NCBI RefSeq assembly: GCF_022229005.1
Contig: NZ_JAKKFD010000011.1
Location: forward strand, 160,598-224,597
Reading direction: 5' to 3'
Length of the DNA stretch: 64,000 nt
From: Micromonospora trifolii
GTDB taxonomy: Bacteria > Actinomycetota > Actinomycetes > Mycobacteriales > Micromonosporaceae
Below the pieces are notes generated by a model. The model was given only the letters and a program-made list of their open reading frames with translations, was not told the origin of the DNA and searched no databases. Both the position numbers and the translations under genes were made by a program. Below, in pieces: positions 34,101 to 42,508 of this stretch. How positions within the stretch are numbered: position 1 is the stretch's first letter; each line of letters opens with the position of its first letter.

Positions 34101-35654
34101 GTGAGCGATCCCGCGATCGAGATCGACCGACCTCAGCGGCCCACCCAGTCGACGCCGTCGGCGGTGCCACCCGAGCCCGGCGCACCCACCCGTGGCCCGT
34201 GGCTGGTGGCCGCCGCTACCACCGTGACACTCCTGCTGCTCGCGGGCCGTTACGGCTATCACCGCGACGAGCTGTACTTCCTGCTCGCCGGCCGGCACCT
34301 CGACTGGGGCTACGTCGATCAGGGGCCACTGGTCCCGGCGCTGGCCCGGCTGCTCGACACGATCGCGCCGGGCAACCTGGTGGTGCTGCGTACCCCGTCG
34401 GCGGTGCTGGCCGGCGGCGCGGTGCTGCTGGTCGCCGCCATCGCTCGGGAGTTGGGCGCCGGCCGGGGCGCGCAGCTCTTCGCGGCGGTACTCGCCGCGC
34501 TCTCCGGCATCGTGCTCGCCAGTGGCCACCTGCTCAGCACCACCACCGTCGACCTGCTGGTCTGGCTGGCCGCGGCGTGGTGTGCGGTGCGGTTGCTGCG
34601 TACCGGTGACAGCCGCTGGGCGCTGGGCATCGGGCTGGCGCTCGGTGTGGGCATGCTCAGCAAGCTGCTGCCGGCGCTGCTGGCCGTCGGCCTGGTCGCC
34701 GGGGTATCCATCGCCGGACCGCGCCGGCTGCTGCGCGACCGGTGGGTGCTCGCCGCGGCCGGGATCACAGTGCTGCTGGCCGCACCGAACCTGATCTGGC
34801 AGGCGGCCAACGGTTTCCCGCAGCTCGGCGTTGCCGGATCTATCTCCGACGGCGACAGCTCCTACAGTGGTCGGTTCGAGGCGTTCACCCTCCACTTCGT
34901 CATCATCAGCCCGTACGCCGTACCGATCTGGATCGCCGGTCTCGTCGCGCTGCTGCGCCGGCCGGCGTGGCGGGCCTACCGGGCGGTGGGTTGGGCGTGG
35001 CTGGTGGTGGTCGGCATCGTGCTGATCGCCGGCGGCAAGGGTTACTACGACGCACCGCTGTTGCTGGTCCTCACCGCCGCCGGCGCGCTGGTCACCGTGG
35101 CGTGGGCCTCGCGCGGATCGCTCTGGTGGCGTCGGGGGTTGCTCGCGTTGGGTGTGGTGCCGTTCCTGCTGCCCAACGTCGTGCTGCTTCTCCCGGTGCT
35201 GCCGGCCGACCGGCTGCCCGGTTTCGTGGTCGACGTGAACTACGACGCCGGCGAGACGATCGGTTGGCCGGAGTTCGCCGACTCTCTCGCCGCCGTCCAT
35301 CGCGGACTGCCGCCGCAGGAGCGTTCGCGGGCGATCGTCCTCACCGGTAACTACGGCGAGGCCGGCGCGGTGGCCCGCTACGGGCCGGTCCGCGGTCTGC
35401 CCCGGGCGTACTCCGGGCACAACAGCATGGTCGACTTCGGTCGGCCGCCCGCCGACGCGGACGTGGTCATCGCCGTCGGTTGGGAGCGCCCCGACCAGCT
35501 GAACACCTGGTTCGAGCAGTGCACGCTCGCCGGGCGGGTGGACCAGCGCGTCGAGGTGGAGAACGACGAGAACGGCGGCCCCATCCACGTGTGCCGGGGG
35601 CTGCGGCGTCCGTGGGCGCAGATCTGGGACACCGAGGTACGCCACACCGGTTGA
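34101..35654 (+). CDS. GT39/ArnT-like membrane glycosyltransferase
   Basis: A 517-residue polytopic protein with about ten to eleven TM helices. The first extracytoplasmic loop carries GYHRDELYFLLAGRHLDWGY then VDQGPLVP, the conserved acidic motif of the PMT/ArnT glycosyltransferase superfamily (GT39/GT83), which uses polyprenyl-phosphate sugars. The C-terminal 140 residues form a soluble extracytoplasmic domain. The acceptor (lipid or protein) is unknown. GTG 34101 start. Confidence 0.83.
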   Translation: MSDPAIEIDRPQRPTQSTPSAVPPEPGAPTRGPWLVAAATTVTLLLLAGRYGYHRDELYFLLAGRHLDWGYVDQGPLVPALARLLDTIAPGNLVVLRTPSAVLAGGAVLLVAAIARELGAGRGAQLFAAVLAALSGIVLASGHLLSTTTVDLLVWLAAAWCAVRLLRTGDSRWALGIGLALGVGMLSKLLPALLAVGLVAGVSIAGPRRLLRDRWVLAAAGITVLLAAPNLIWQAANGFPQLGVAGSISDGDSSYSGRFEAFTLHFVIISPYAVPIWIAGLVALLRRPAWRAYRAVGWAWLVVVGIVLIAGGKGYYDAPLLLVLTAAGALVTVAWASRGSLWWRRGLLALGVVPFLLPNVVLLLPVLPADRLPGFVVDVNYDAGETIGWPEFADSLAAVHRGLPPQERSRAIVLTGNYGEAGAVARYGPVRGLPRAYSGHNSMVDFGRPPADADVVIAVGWERPDQLNTWFEQCTLAGRVDQRVEVENDENGGPIHVCRGLRRPWAQIWDTEVRHTG

Positions 35655-35683
35655 CATTGTTCACCCGGGTCTGCCGGGTCGGG

Positions 35684-36163
35684 TCAGGCTCCGCCGGTCA
35701 GCCACGCCTGGATGCCGACCAGCGCCTCGGGGCCGGAGGTGGCGTCGACGTCGCGGGCGAGATCGGCGATCGTGACCGCGGCGAGCGCCTGGTGCCACGC
35801 GTCCTCGGCCGCCCACATGGCGCGGGACACCGGACACGGCGTGGTGCAGGCGTCGGCCGGGGTCGCGAAGGGGCCGCGCTGGCGGATCTCCGTGCAGACA
35901 AAGGACGGTCCGGGCCCGTCGATGGCCCGGACCACGTCGAGCAGGGTGATGCTCTCCGGCGCGCGGGTCAGCACGTAGCCGCCCGACTTGCCCTGCACGG
36001 AGTGGATCAGGCCGGCGCGGGCCAGCGCCTGGAGCTGCTTGGCGAGGTAGCTGCTGGAGACGTCGTGCAGTTCCGCCAGCTTGGCCGCCGGCACGGGCGT
36101 GTGACTGGCCGTGAGCACCACGCAGCAGTGCAGCGCCCACTCGACCCCGCCGGACATCTTCAT
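35684..36163 (-). CDS. Rrf2 family transcriptional regulator
   Basis: A 159-residue Rrf2/IscR-type regulator: winged helix with AAKLAELHDVSSSYLAKQLQ and the wing KSGGYVLTRAPESITLLDVV. Three Cys (C90, C106, C110) could ligate an iron-sulphur cluster or sense redox, as in IscR/NsrR. It is divergent from an NAD(P)-binding oxidoreductase gene with repeated TCCGAG sites between them, so the two probably form a redox-responsive pair like NsrR/RsrR-type systems. Confidence 0.87.
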   Translation of the reverse strand: MKMSGGVEWALHCCVVLTASHTPVPAAKLAELHDVSSSYLAKQLQALARAGLIHSVQGKSGGYVLTRAPESITLLDVVRAIDGPGPSFVCTEIRQRGPFATPADACTTPCPVSRAMWAAEDAWHQALAAVTIADLARDVDATSGPEALVGIQAWLTGGA

Positions 36164-36185
36164 GACGTCACCCTAGTCACCCCGC

Positions 36186-36239
36186 TACTCGGACCCATCG
36201 TATCCGAGTATAGTTCTCGGACAAGGAAGGTCCGAGTAT
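36186..36239. promoter_or_regulatory. putative Rrf2 operator
   Basis: TCCGAG-N7-CTCGGA (36203-36221) overlaps the sequence TATAGT, and further TCCGAGTAT (36231) and ACTCGGA (36187) copies flank it. The cluster lies between the divergent Rrf2 and oxidoreductase starts. Confidence 0.6.
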
Positions 36240-36282
36240 CGCTGAACCTTGGCAGTCGGACCACACAGTCACGGGAAGGTGC

Positions 36283-37029
36283 ATGGGAATGAAAATCGCC
36301 GTACTGGGCGGGACCGGTCTCATCGGGTCGCAGGTCGTCAAGATCCTGCAGGCCGCGGGACACGAGGCGGTGCCGCTGTCGCCGTCCACCGGGGTGGACC
36401 TGCTCACCGGGCAGGGCCTGTCCGACGGGCTCTCCGGCGCCGAGGTCGTCGTCAACCTGACGAACTCGCCGACCTTCGACGAGGCCTCGCCCGCCTTCTT
36501 CCAGACGACCATGGACAACCTGCTGGCCGCCGCCGCTCGCGCGGGCGTCGGCCACGCGGTGATCCTCTCCATCGTCGGCGTCGACAAGGTGCCCGACCTG
36601 GACTACTACCGCGCCAAGGCCCTCCAGGAGGAGATCCTCACGGCCGGTCCGATTCCGTACTCGATCGTCCGCGCCACCCAGTTCTTCGAGTTCGTCGAGG
36701 CGATCATGTCCTGGACGGCCGACGACACCACAGTCCGCCTGCCCAGCACGCCGGTGCAGCCGATGGCCGCCGCCGACGTGGCGCAGGCCGTCGCCGAGGT
36801 CAGCATGGGCGCGCCGTTGCAGGGCATCCGCAACGTCGCCGGGCCCGACGTCTTCGCCCTCGACGAGCTGGGGCGGATCACCCTCGCCGCCCGCGGTGAC
36901 CAGCGCACAGTCACCACCGACGACGGCGCCGGCATGTTCGCCGCCATGTCCGGCGATGTCCTCATCGCCGGCGACGACGCCGTCATCGCGCCCACCGCCT
37001 ACCGGGAGTGGCTCGGCCGCCAAGCCTGA
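36283..37029 (+). CDS. NAD(P)-binding oxidoreductase (atypical SDR, NmrA-like)
   Basis: A 248-residue Rossmann-fold protein with GGTGLIGSQVV at residues 9-19 and conserved SIVGVDKVPDLDYYRAKALQE, the pattern of SDR_a5/NAD(P)H-binding proteins often found divergent from Rrf2 regulators. No catalytic Tyr-Lys dyad of classical SDRs is obvious beyond YYRAK. ATG 36283 is preceded by GGGAAGG. Redox sensing or quinone reduction is the likely field (inference). Confidence 0.83.
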   Translation: MGMKIAVLGGTGLIGSQVVKILQAAGHEAVPLSPSTGVDLLTGQGLSDGLSGAEVVVNLTNSPTFDEASPAFFQTTMDNLLAAAARAGVGHAVILSIVGVDKVPDLDYYRAKALQEEILTAGPIPYSIVRATQFFEFVEAIMSWTADDTTVRLPSTPVQPMAAADVAQAVAEVSMGAPLQGIRNVAGPDVFALDELGRITLAARGDQRTVTTDDGAGMFAAMSGDVLIAGDDAVIAPTAYREWLGRQA

Positions 37030-37066
37030 GGTGTCGACCTGATCCGCACGTCGCCGTGGCCGACGA

Positions 37067-37639
37067 TCACGACGGCGGCGTGCGGGTCCCGGCCTGCCAC
37101 TCGTGCGCCAGGATCGCGAAGACGAGCTGGTCGGCCCACTCCCCCTTGAATCTGTAACTCTCGACATGGCGGGCCTCCTGCCGCATGCCGAGTCGCGTCA
37201 TCATCCGGGCCGACGCGGCGTTGCGACAGTGGCACCGCCCGTAGACGCGGTGCAGCCCGAACTCGGTAAACCCCCACGCCAGCACCGCGGTGGCGGCCTC
37301 CGTGGCCAACCCGCGACCGCAGTGGTCGGGGTGGAAGACAAAGCCGAGTTCGGCGGTACGGTCGGACTGGCTGCGCCACACCAACTCCACGATCCCGATC
37401 ACCCCGGCGTCGGTGACCACGGCCACCGTGAGGCAGTCACCCTCCGCGCGCCACGCGTCCTCGCCCGCCATGGCGAGCACCGACACCCGCGACTGCTCAC
37501 GGGTACGCGGCTCCGCGCCGAGCATCCAGCGCACGACGTCGGGTCGACGCTGAAACGCGTACACGTCGTCGAGGTCGTCGATCGTGACCGGGCGCAGGGC
37601 GAGCCGTGCGGTCCGGATCGGGTAGGTCGGCTGGAACAT
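37067..37639 (-). CDS. GNAT family N-acetyltransferase (RimJ/RimL-like)
   Basis: A 190-residue RimJ/RimL-like enzyme: LALRPVTIDDLDDVYAFQ opening, FVFHPDHCGRGLATEAATAV acetyl-CoA motif, and CRNAASARMMTRLGM. Its start codon overlaps the stop of the frameshifted MFS gene upstream (TGATG), so it was the second gene of that operon. Substrate unknown. Confidence 0.83.
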   Translation of the reverse strand: MFQPTYPIRTARLALRPVTIDDLDDVYAFQRRPDVVRWMLGAEPRTREQSRVSVLAMAGEDAWRAEGDCLTVAVVTDAGVIGIVELVWRSQSDRTAELGFVFHPDHCGRGLATEAATAVLAWGFTEFGLHRVYGRCHCRNAASARMMTRLGMRQEARHVESYRFKGEWADQLVFAILAHEWQAGTRTPPS

Positions 37640-38891
37640 CACGCGATGGTAGAGACCCGCGCGGAGCGCTCCGGTGCCGGTCGATCGGCGTCCGGGCGCC
37701 GGGGCAGCAGCAGCGGGCTCGCGAAGATCACCAGGCCCGCGACCATGATCGCCGTGCGAGGGCTGGTGACCTGCGCGAGCAGCCCACCGAGCGCGCTGAG
37801 GGCGGCGATGGTGGCGCTGCTGCCGATGGACCAGGCAGACAGGGTGCGGACGATGCGATCCTTCGGGGTCTGTTGAAGGCGGTAGGTGGCGAGCACCGGG
37901 TTGTACAGGCTCATGCTGATGATGATCGCGAACTCGACGGCGATCACGGTGGCGAGACCGAGCACGCCGGGTTGGACGAACGCGAGGCCGATCAGCCAGA
38001 TCGCGCGCAGCGCGCCCACGGTGCGGATGATCCGGTGCTGGCCGTGGCGCGCCACCACCCGACGGGCCAGGCGTGACCCGATGAGGCCGCCGACGCAGGG
38101 CACGGCGAAGGCGAGGCCGTACTGCCAGGGCGGAAAGCCCAGCTCGCCGAGCAGGAGCACGGCCAGCAGCGGCTCGGTGGCCATGATCAGCCCGCCGACG
38201 AGCAACTGGTTGAGGTAGAGCGCCCGCAGGCCGGGGTGGGTGAGCAGGTGCCGCCAGCCGTCGAGCAGCTCACCGGCCCGGACCCGGCCCGCGCCGGTGG
38301 GCCGGGGGTGGTCCTCGTGCCCGCGAATGGCGGTGAGGCCCAGCGCGGAGAGCAGGTGGCTGAGCGCGTCGGCCACGATGGTGACGACCGGCCCGAACAG
38401 GCCCACCGCCGCCCCGCCCAGCGGCGGTCCGAGCGCGATCGCGCCCCAGGTCGTCGACTCGAACCGCGCGTTCGCCACCAGCAGGTCGTCCGGCCGGACG
38501 AGGGCCTTGAGGAACGCGCCGCTGGCCGCGTTGAAAGCGATCTTGGCGGTGGCGACCACTGCCGAGACGACCAGCAACTGCCCGAAACTGAGCCGGCCGA
38601 GGGCGTACGCGACGGGGATCGTCAGCAGGACCACGAACCGGCCAGGTCCATCGCGATCATCACCCGCCGCTTGCGGTGGAACTCCACCCACGGCCCGAGC
38701 GGCAACGCGATCAGCGCGCCCACCGCCGGCCCCAGCGCGGCCAAGACGGACACCTGTGCGGGGCTGGCCTGCAACACCAGCACGGCGATCAACGGCAACG
38801 CCCCAAAACCCAGCCCGGAGCCGTAGGCGCTGACCGCGTACGACGCCCACAACCAGCCGAACCGCCGCCCCAGGGATCGCCTCGCGCCCAC
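37639..38891 (-). pseudogene. MFS transporter with single-base frameshift
   Basis: The N-terminal 84 codons (from GTG 38891: RRFGWLWASYAVSAYGSGLG to VEFHRKRRVMIAMDLA) and the remaining about 333 codons (FVVLLTIPVAYALGRL onward) are in different frames. They meet at about 38640, where the coding strand reads GGCCGGTTC; one extra C (GCC CGG TTC) would restore a 417-residue, 12-TM exporter similar to the MFS proteins at 30552 and 58627. Either a true frameshift mutation or an assembly error at a GC run. The downstream GNAT gene overlaps its stop. Confidence 0.8.
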
Positions 38892-38978
38892 ACCTCCCGC
38901 CTCAACAACTCGGCGTTGACCGTGAGGATCAAAGCAACCCCGCTCACCCGGGATCAAACAACCGCGTGAGCGGCGAGC

Positions 38979-38995
38979 TACAACCAGACGTTGTA
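38979..38995. promoter_or_regulatory. LysR-type inverted repeat
   Basis: TACAAC-N5-GTTGTA is a perfect palindrome of T-N11-A type, 17 bp upstream of the LysR start and in the gap to the divergent MFS pseudogene. TAGGGT six bases before the GTG is a candidate -10 of a leaderless LysR transcript. Likely autoregulatory LysR site. Confidence 0.65.
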
Positions 38996-39011
38996 TCAGT
39001 AGGGTTGCCGG

Positions 39012-39944
39012 GTGAATCTCGACGCCGTCCGCACCTTCGTCGCCGCCGTCGACGCCGGCCAGTTCCAGGACGCCGCCGCCGCGCTGTCGATCACTCAGCA
39101 GGCCGTCTCCAAGCGCATCGCCGCACTGGAGAAGGACCTCGGGGTGCGGCTGTTCACCCGCACCGCGCGCGGCACCCACCTCACCGTCGACGGTCAGACC
39201 TTCCTGCCGCACGCCCGTGAACTGCTCCGGGCCGAGGCGCGCGCCGACGCCTCCGTACGTCCCGGCCGACGGGCACTGCGCGTCGACGTGCACAGCCGAC
39301 GGATCGCACCGGCGGTGCTGTTGCAGGACTTCCACCGCGCGCATCCCCGCATCGAGCTGGACGTCGTCACACTCGACGCCGACGTCCACGCCGCGATGGC
39401 CGCCGTCGAGGCGGGGACTGTCGACGCCACCTTCCACGCCGTCACCGTCGCTCCGCGTCACCTGCCCGCCGCGATCAGAACCACGCGCGTGATCGACGAG
39501 CACCACGAGCTGCTCGTCGGCCCCCGCCACGCGCTCGCCAACGCCCGCACCGTCACACCCGCGCAACTCGCCGAGCACCGGATCTGGATGCCCGGCATGG
39601 CCCCCGGCACCGAATGGGCCGACTACTACGACGAACTCGCCGCCGCGTTCGGCCTCACCATCGACCTGGTCGGGCCGGTCTTCGGTAACGAGGCGCTGCT
39701 GGCCGAGATAGCCGACTCCGCGCAGCTGGCGACCCTGGCGGGCGAACGCACCCGGTACCTGTGGCCGGACAGCTACGACCTGCGGCGCGTACCGGTGCGG
39801 GACCCGGCGCCCATCTATCCCATGTCGCTCATCTGGCGCGACGACAACCCGCACCCCGCGCTGCGGGTATTGCGCGACTACCTCGCGTCCCGGCGAGCAC
39901 AGGCACTGGACATCGAGGTCTGGCTACCGCCCTGGGGTCAGTGA
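39012..39944 (+). CDS. LysR family transcriptional regulator
   Basis: A 310-residue LTTR: winged HTH at residues 1-62 (FVAAVDAGQFQDAAAALSIT, then QQAVSKRIAALEKDLG) followed by the periplasmic-binding-like effector domain. It starts at GTG 39012. It is divergent from the frameshifted MFS exporter and its GNAT partner, which are its probable targets. Effector unknown. Confidence 0.9.
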   Translation: MNLDAVRTFVAAVDAGQFQDAAAALSITQQAVSKRIAALEKDLGVRLFTRTARGTHLTVDGQTFLPHARELLRAEARADASVRPGRRALRVDVHSRRIAPAVLLQDFHRAHPRIELDVVTLDADVHAAMAAVEAGTVDATFHAVTVAPRHLPAAIRTTRVIDEHHELLVGPRHALANARTVTPAQLAEHRIWMPGMAPGTEWADYYDELAAAFGLTIDLVGPVFGNEALLAEIADSAQLATLAGERTRYLWPDSYDLRRVPVRDPAPIYPMSLIWRDDNPHPALRVLRDYLASRRAQALDIEVWLPPWGQ

Positions 39945-39983
39945 CCGGCGCGCGCTACGGCGTCCGTTGACACCTGCGGCCCT

Positions 39984-40027
39984 CCCCTGTCAGACTTGCC
40001 TGACAGGGGGTGTCAGAGAAATCTGAC
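39984..40027. promoter_or_regulatory. two GTCAG-N6-CTGAC inverted repeats (putative ArsR-like operator)
   Basis: CCCCTGTCAG-N6-CTGACAGGGG (39984-40009) and GTCAG-N6-CTGAC (40012-40027) share the same core and spacing with centres 23 bp apart, 26-69 bp upstream of the regulator start. The first, with 10-bp arms, may also terminate lysR transcription. Confidence 0.6.
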
Positions 40028-40052
40028 GCCTTCGTTGAGAAGGGAAACCAGG

Positions 40053-40391
40053 ATGAGCGGCACCTCGCCAACCGGTGACGAACTCGTGTCGCTGCTGGCC
40101 GCACTGGCCAGCCCGCACCGGCTGCGAATCCTGGCCGCCGTGGCCCGGCAGCGGACCTACGTCAGCGAGTTGGCGCGGCAGCTACAGATGAACCGGCCGC
40201 TGCTCTACATGCACCTGCAGAAATTGGAAGCGGCCGGCCTGGTGAGCGGCGAACTGGTGACGGCACCAGACGGCAGTTCGGTGAAGTACGTCCAGGCGGT
40301 GCCGTTCACCGTGGCCCTGGACCTGGACGCGATCGCGCTGGCCGCACAGAACCTGACCGGCTCGGGGCCGGCCGCAGAACAGGAGAAGTGA
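40053..40391 (+). CDS. ArsR-like winged-helix transcriptional regulator
   Basis: A 112-residue winged helix: LLAALASPHRLRILAAVARQ opening, recognition region YVSELARQLQMNRPLLYMHL and wing SGELVTAPDGSSVKYVQAV. No metal-binding Cys pair is present, so it is not a classical metal sensor. First gene of a probable operon with a small TM protein (gap 3 bp) and a serine hydrolase; two inverted repeats upstream suggest autoregulation. Confidence 0.82.
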   Translation: MSGTSPTGDELVSLLAALASPHRLRILAAVARQRTYVSELARQLQMNRPLLYMHLQKLEAAGLVSGELVTAPDGSSVKYVQAVPFTVALDLDAIALAAQNLTGSGPAAEQEK

Positions 40392-40394
40392 GCA

Positions 40395-40670
40395 ATGACC
40401 CATCAGGTGGCGTTGGACATCGCGCAGACCTCCACCATCGCCGCGGCGGTGATCGTGACGGCGGTGATCGTGGTCGCCGGTCTCATCGGGACCGGCATCT
40501 ACCGCGCCCGGTACGCGGCGGCTCGCGAGGAGGGCTACCGGGTGCTGGCCGAGCGCAGCGCCACCGGAGCCCAGGCCACGGCGGACGAGATCAAGGGCAT
40601 GCGGGACGAACTCGGCGAGGTTCGGCAGCGCCTGGCCGCGCTCGAGAAGCTGCTGAGTCAGATCGGCTGA
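40395..40670 (+). CDS. small membrane protein with coiled-coil tail
   Basis: A 91-residue protein: one TM helix (IAAAVIVTAVIVVAGLIGTG) then a charged helix (ADEIKGMRDELGEVRQRLAALE) with heptad spacing. No family recognised. It follows the ArsR-like gene by three bases and precedes the serine hydrolase by 28, so all three are likely co-expressed. It may act as a membrane partner of the regulator or hydrolase (inference). Confidence 0.7.
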   Translation: MTHQVALDIAQTSTIAAAVIVTAVIVVAGLIGTGIYRARYAAAREEGYRVLAERSATGAQATADEIKGMRDELGEVRQRLAALEKLLSQIG

Positions 40671-40698
40671 CGGCCCACCGACAGGGAGGACCCGCCAC

Positions 40699-42315
40699 AT
40701 GAGCACCTGGACTGACGCGCTGACGCAGACCCGACGGCTCATCGCCGCGGCCGGCTGCCTGATGGCGACAGCCGCGGGGCTGGCCACCCCGGTCGCGGCC
40801 AGCCCCGCCGCCGTCGACGACCTCGCCGCCGGCGAACGCTACCTGCGCACGTACCTGAAGCAGATCAAGGCACCCGGGCTGGCGTACGCGGTCATTCGCG
40901 GCGACGAGGTCCTCCAGCGAGGCACCTGGGGCGTCGACGGTGACGGCCGACCGATCACCCCGCAGACCCCGTTCCTGCTCGGGTCCACAAGCAAGTCGTT
41001 CACCGCGCTGGCGGTGGCACAACTGGCCGAGGCCGGCCGGGTCGACCTCGACACCACCGCGTCCACGTACCTCCCGTGGCTGCGACTCGGCGGCGCGGAC
41101 ACCGCCCGGACGATCACCGTCCGCCACCTGCTCACCCACACCAGCGGCCTGCCACAGGTGTGGAGCACCGACCTGACCGACCGCTACGACAACCGCCCCG
41201 GCGCGCTGGCCCGATCCGTACGGGACCTGGCCAGTGTGCGGCCCACCGCCTCTGCCGGACGGACCTATCAGTACAGCGACGCCAACTACATGATCCTCGG
41301 CGCGCTCGTCGAGAACGTCACAGGCGACACCTTCGGCGGCTACCTACGCCGTCACGTGCTGGACCCGCTACAGATGACGCACTCCGCGGCCACCGCCGAC
41401 GAGGCCCGGGCCGTCGGCATCCCGGCCGGGCACCGGTACTACTTCGGCCGTCCGCAGCGCTTCGCCGCGCCGTTCGACACCGCCGGAGTGCCCTACGGCT
41501 TCCTCGCCGCCAGTCTCGACGACCTGTCCCACTACGCCGTCGCACAGCTCAGCGGAGGCCGCTACGGTGACACCCAGATCCTCGGACCGCAGAGCACACG
41601 ACAGCTGCACACCGGCACCGTGGCCACCGGTCACGGCACCTACGGGCTCGGTTGGAAGAACAGCACCCTGGACGGCGTCGGCACCCGCATCGTCTGGCAC
41701 GCCGGCGCGACCCCGGACTTCTTCACCCACATCGTGCTGGCACCCGACTCGAACCTCGCCGTGATCATCATGACCAACATCTACGGCCTGCACATGGACG
41801 CGCCGCTCAGCGCAGGGGCGTTCAACCTCGCCCGCATCCTGCACGGCGGCTCACCCGCGACCGCCACCGAAGACCCGATGCAGGTCTGGGCTCTGGTCGG
41901 GCTGCTCGGAGTCGCCGCAGTGCTGCTCACCCTGCTGGCCAGGTCCTGGGCTCGCGTCCTCCGCAGGCGCCGGGGCGACGGTGCCCCGCCGGCCCGTTCC
42001 CGTGGCCGAACGATCGCCGCCACCACCACCTGGATCGGTGCCTGCGCGCTGGTGGCCGTCGGCGTCGCCTGGCAGGTGCCGGCCTTCTGGGAGGGCGCCG
42101 GGCTGGCCAAACTCCAGCTGTGGGCACCGGACGTCGGTAACGGTATTCGCGTCGTGCTCGTCCTGGCAGCCGCACTCGCGCTGACCCGGCTGGGTCTGGG
42201 CGTGCACGCCGTGCTCACCGCCCGCCCGCCGACCTCGCCCCCGACACGAGCGCGCCCACGCGACGACTACCCCATCACCACCACCGGACGTCGGGCGGGC
42301 CTGTCGGACCGGTGA
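40699..42315 (+). CDS. serine hydrolase (class C beta-lactamase/PBP4-like), membrane anchored
   Basis: A 538-residue exported enzyme: signal peptide (GCLMATAAGLATPVAASPAA), a beta-lactamase domain with SxxK Ser96-Lys99 (STSK), YSDANY at 192-197 where YSN is usual, and WHAGATPDF as the third box, then three C-terminal TM helices. Family members are D-Ala-D-Ala carboxypeptidases, esterases or peptidases; a true beta-lactamase is less likely. Last gene of the ArsR-like operon. Its 3' end overlaps a dehydrogenase remnant on the other strand. Confidence 0.85.
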   Translation: MSTWTDALTQTRRLIAAAGCLMATAAGLATPVAASPAAVDDLAAGERYLRTYLKQIKAPGLAYAVIRGDEVLQRGTWGVDGDGRPITPQTPFLLGSTSKSFTALAVAQLAEAGRVDLDTTASTYLPWLRLGGADTARTITVRHLLTHTSGLPQVWSTDLTDRYDNRPGALARSVRDLASVRPTASAGRTYQYSDANYMILGALVENVTGDTFGGYLRRHVLDPLQMTHSAATADEARAVGIPAGHRYYFGRPQRFAAPFDTAGVPYGFLAASLDDLSHYAVAQLSGGRYGDTQILGPQSTRQLHTGTVATGHGTYGLGWKNSTLDGVGTRIVWHAGATPDFFTHIVLAPDSNLAVIIMTNIYGLHMDAPLSAGAFNLARILHGGSPATATEDPMQVWALVGLLGVAAVLLTLLARSWARVLRRRRGDGAPPARSRGRTIAATTTWIGACALVAVGVAWQVPAFWEGAGLAKLQLWAPDVGNGIRVVLVLAAALALTRLGLGVHAVLTARPPTSPPTRARPRDDYPITTTGRRAGLSDR

Positions 42316-42508
42316 CTCCACGCCGCGTTGATCGCGGTGAGCGGAAAACGTTCGACCCCGACCTCCAGTTCGCCGCGCATCGCCAGTTCCACCAGGTGCT
42401 GGTAGGTCTTGGCCCGTAGCGAGGCAGGAGCATGGAAGCTGACATAGCCCCGCAGGTCGATGTTGCGACTGCGCAGGACCGCTAGGTCGAGGTTTCGGTC
42501 GACGCGCT
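42267..42508 (-). pseudogene. C-terminal remnant of a zinc-type alcohol dehydrogenase/quinone oxidoreductase
   Basis: Translating the minus strand from about 42508 to the TAG at 42267 gives an uninterrupted 80-residue segment containing NLDLAVLRSRNIDLRGYVSF, ASLRAKTYQHLVELAMRGEL and VERFPLTAINAAWSHR, then a VVVMG end. This is the C-terminal lobe of MDR-superfamily NADPH:quinone oxidoreductases. The rest of the gene (about 240 residues) is missing: the frame meets a stop just upstream, next to a broken NmrA/QorB-like gene. It overlaps the hydrolase 3' end by about 50 bp. Confidence 0.7.

Noticed and set aside
42316..42481. Intergenic region without content after the serine hydrolase
   Set aside because: It is not empty: the minus strand encodes the dehydrogenase tail listed as a pseudogene.
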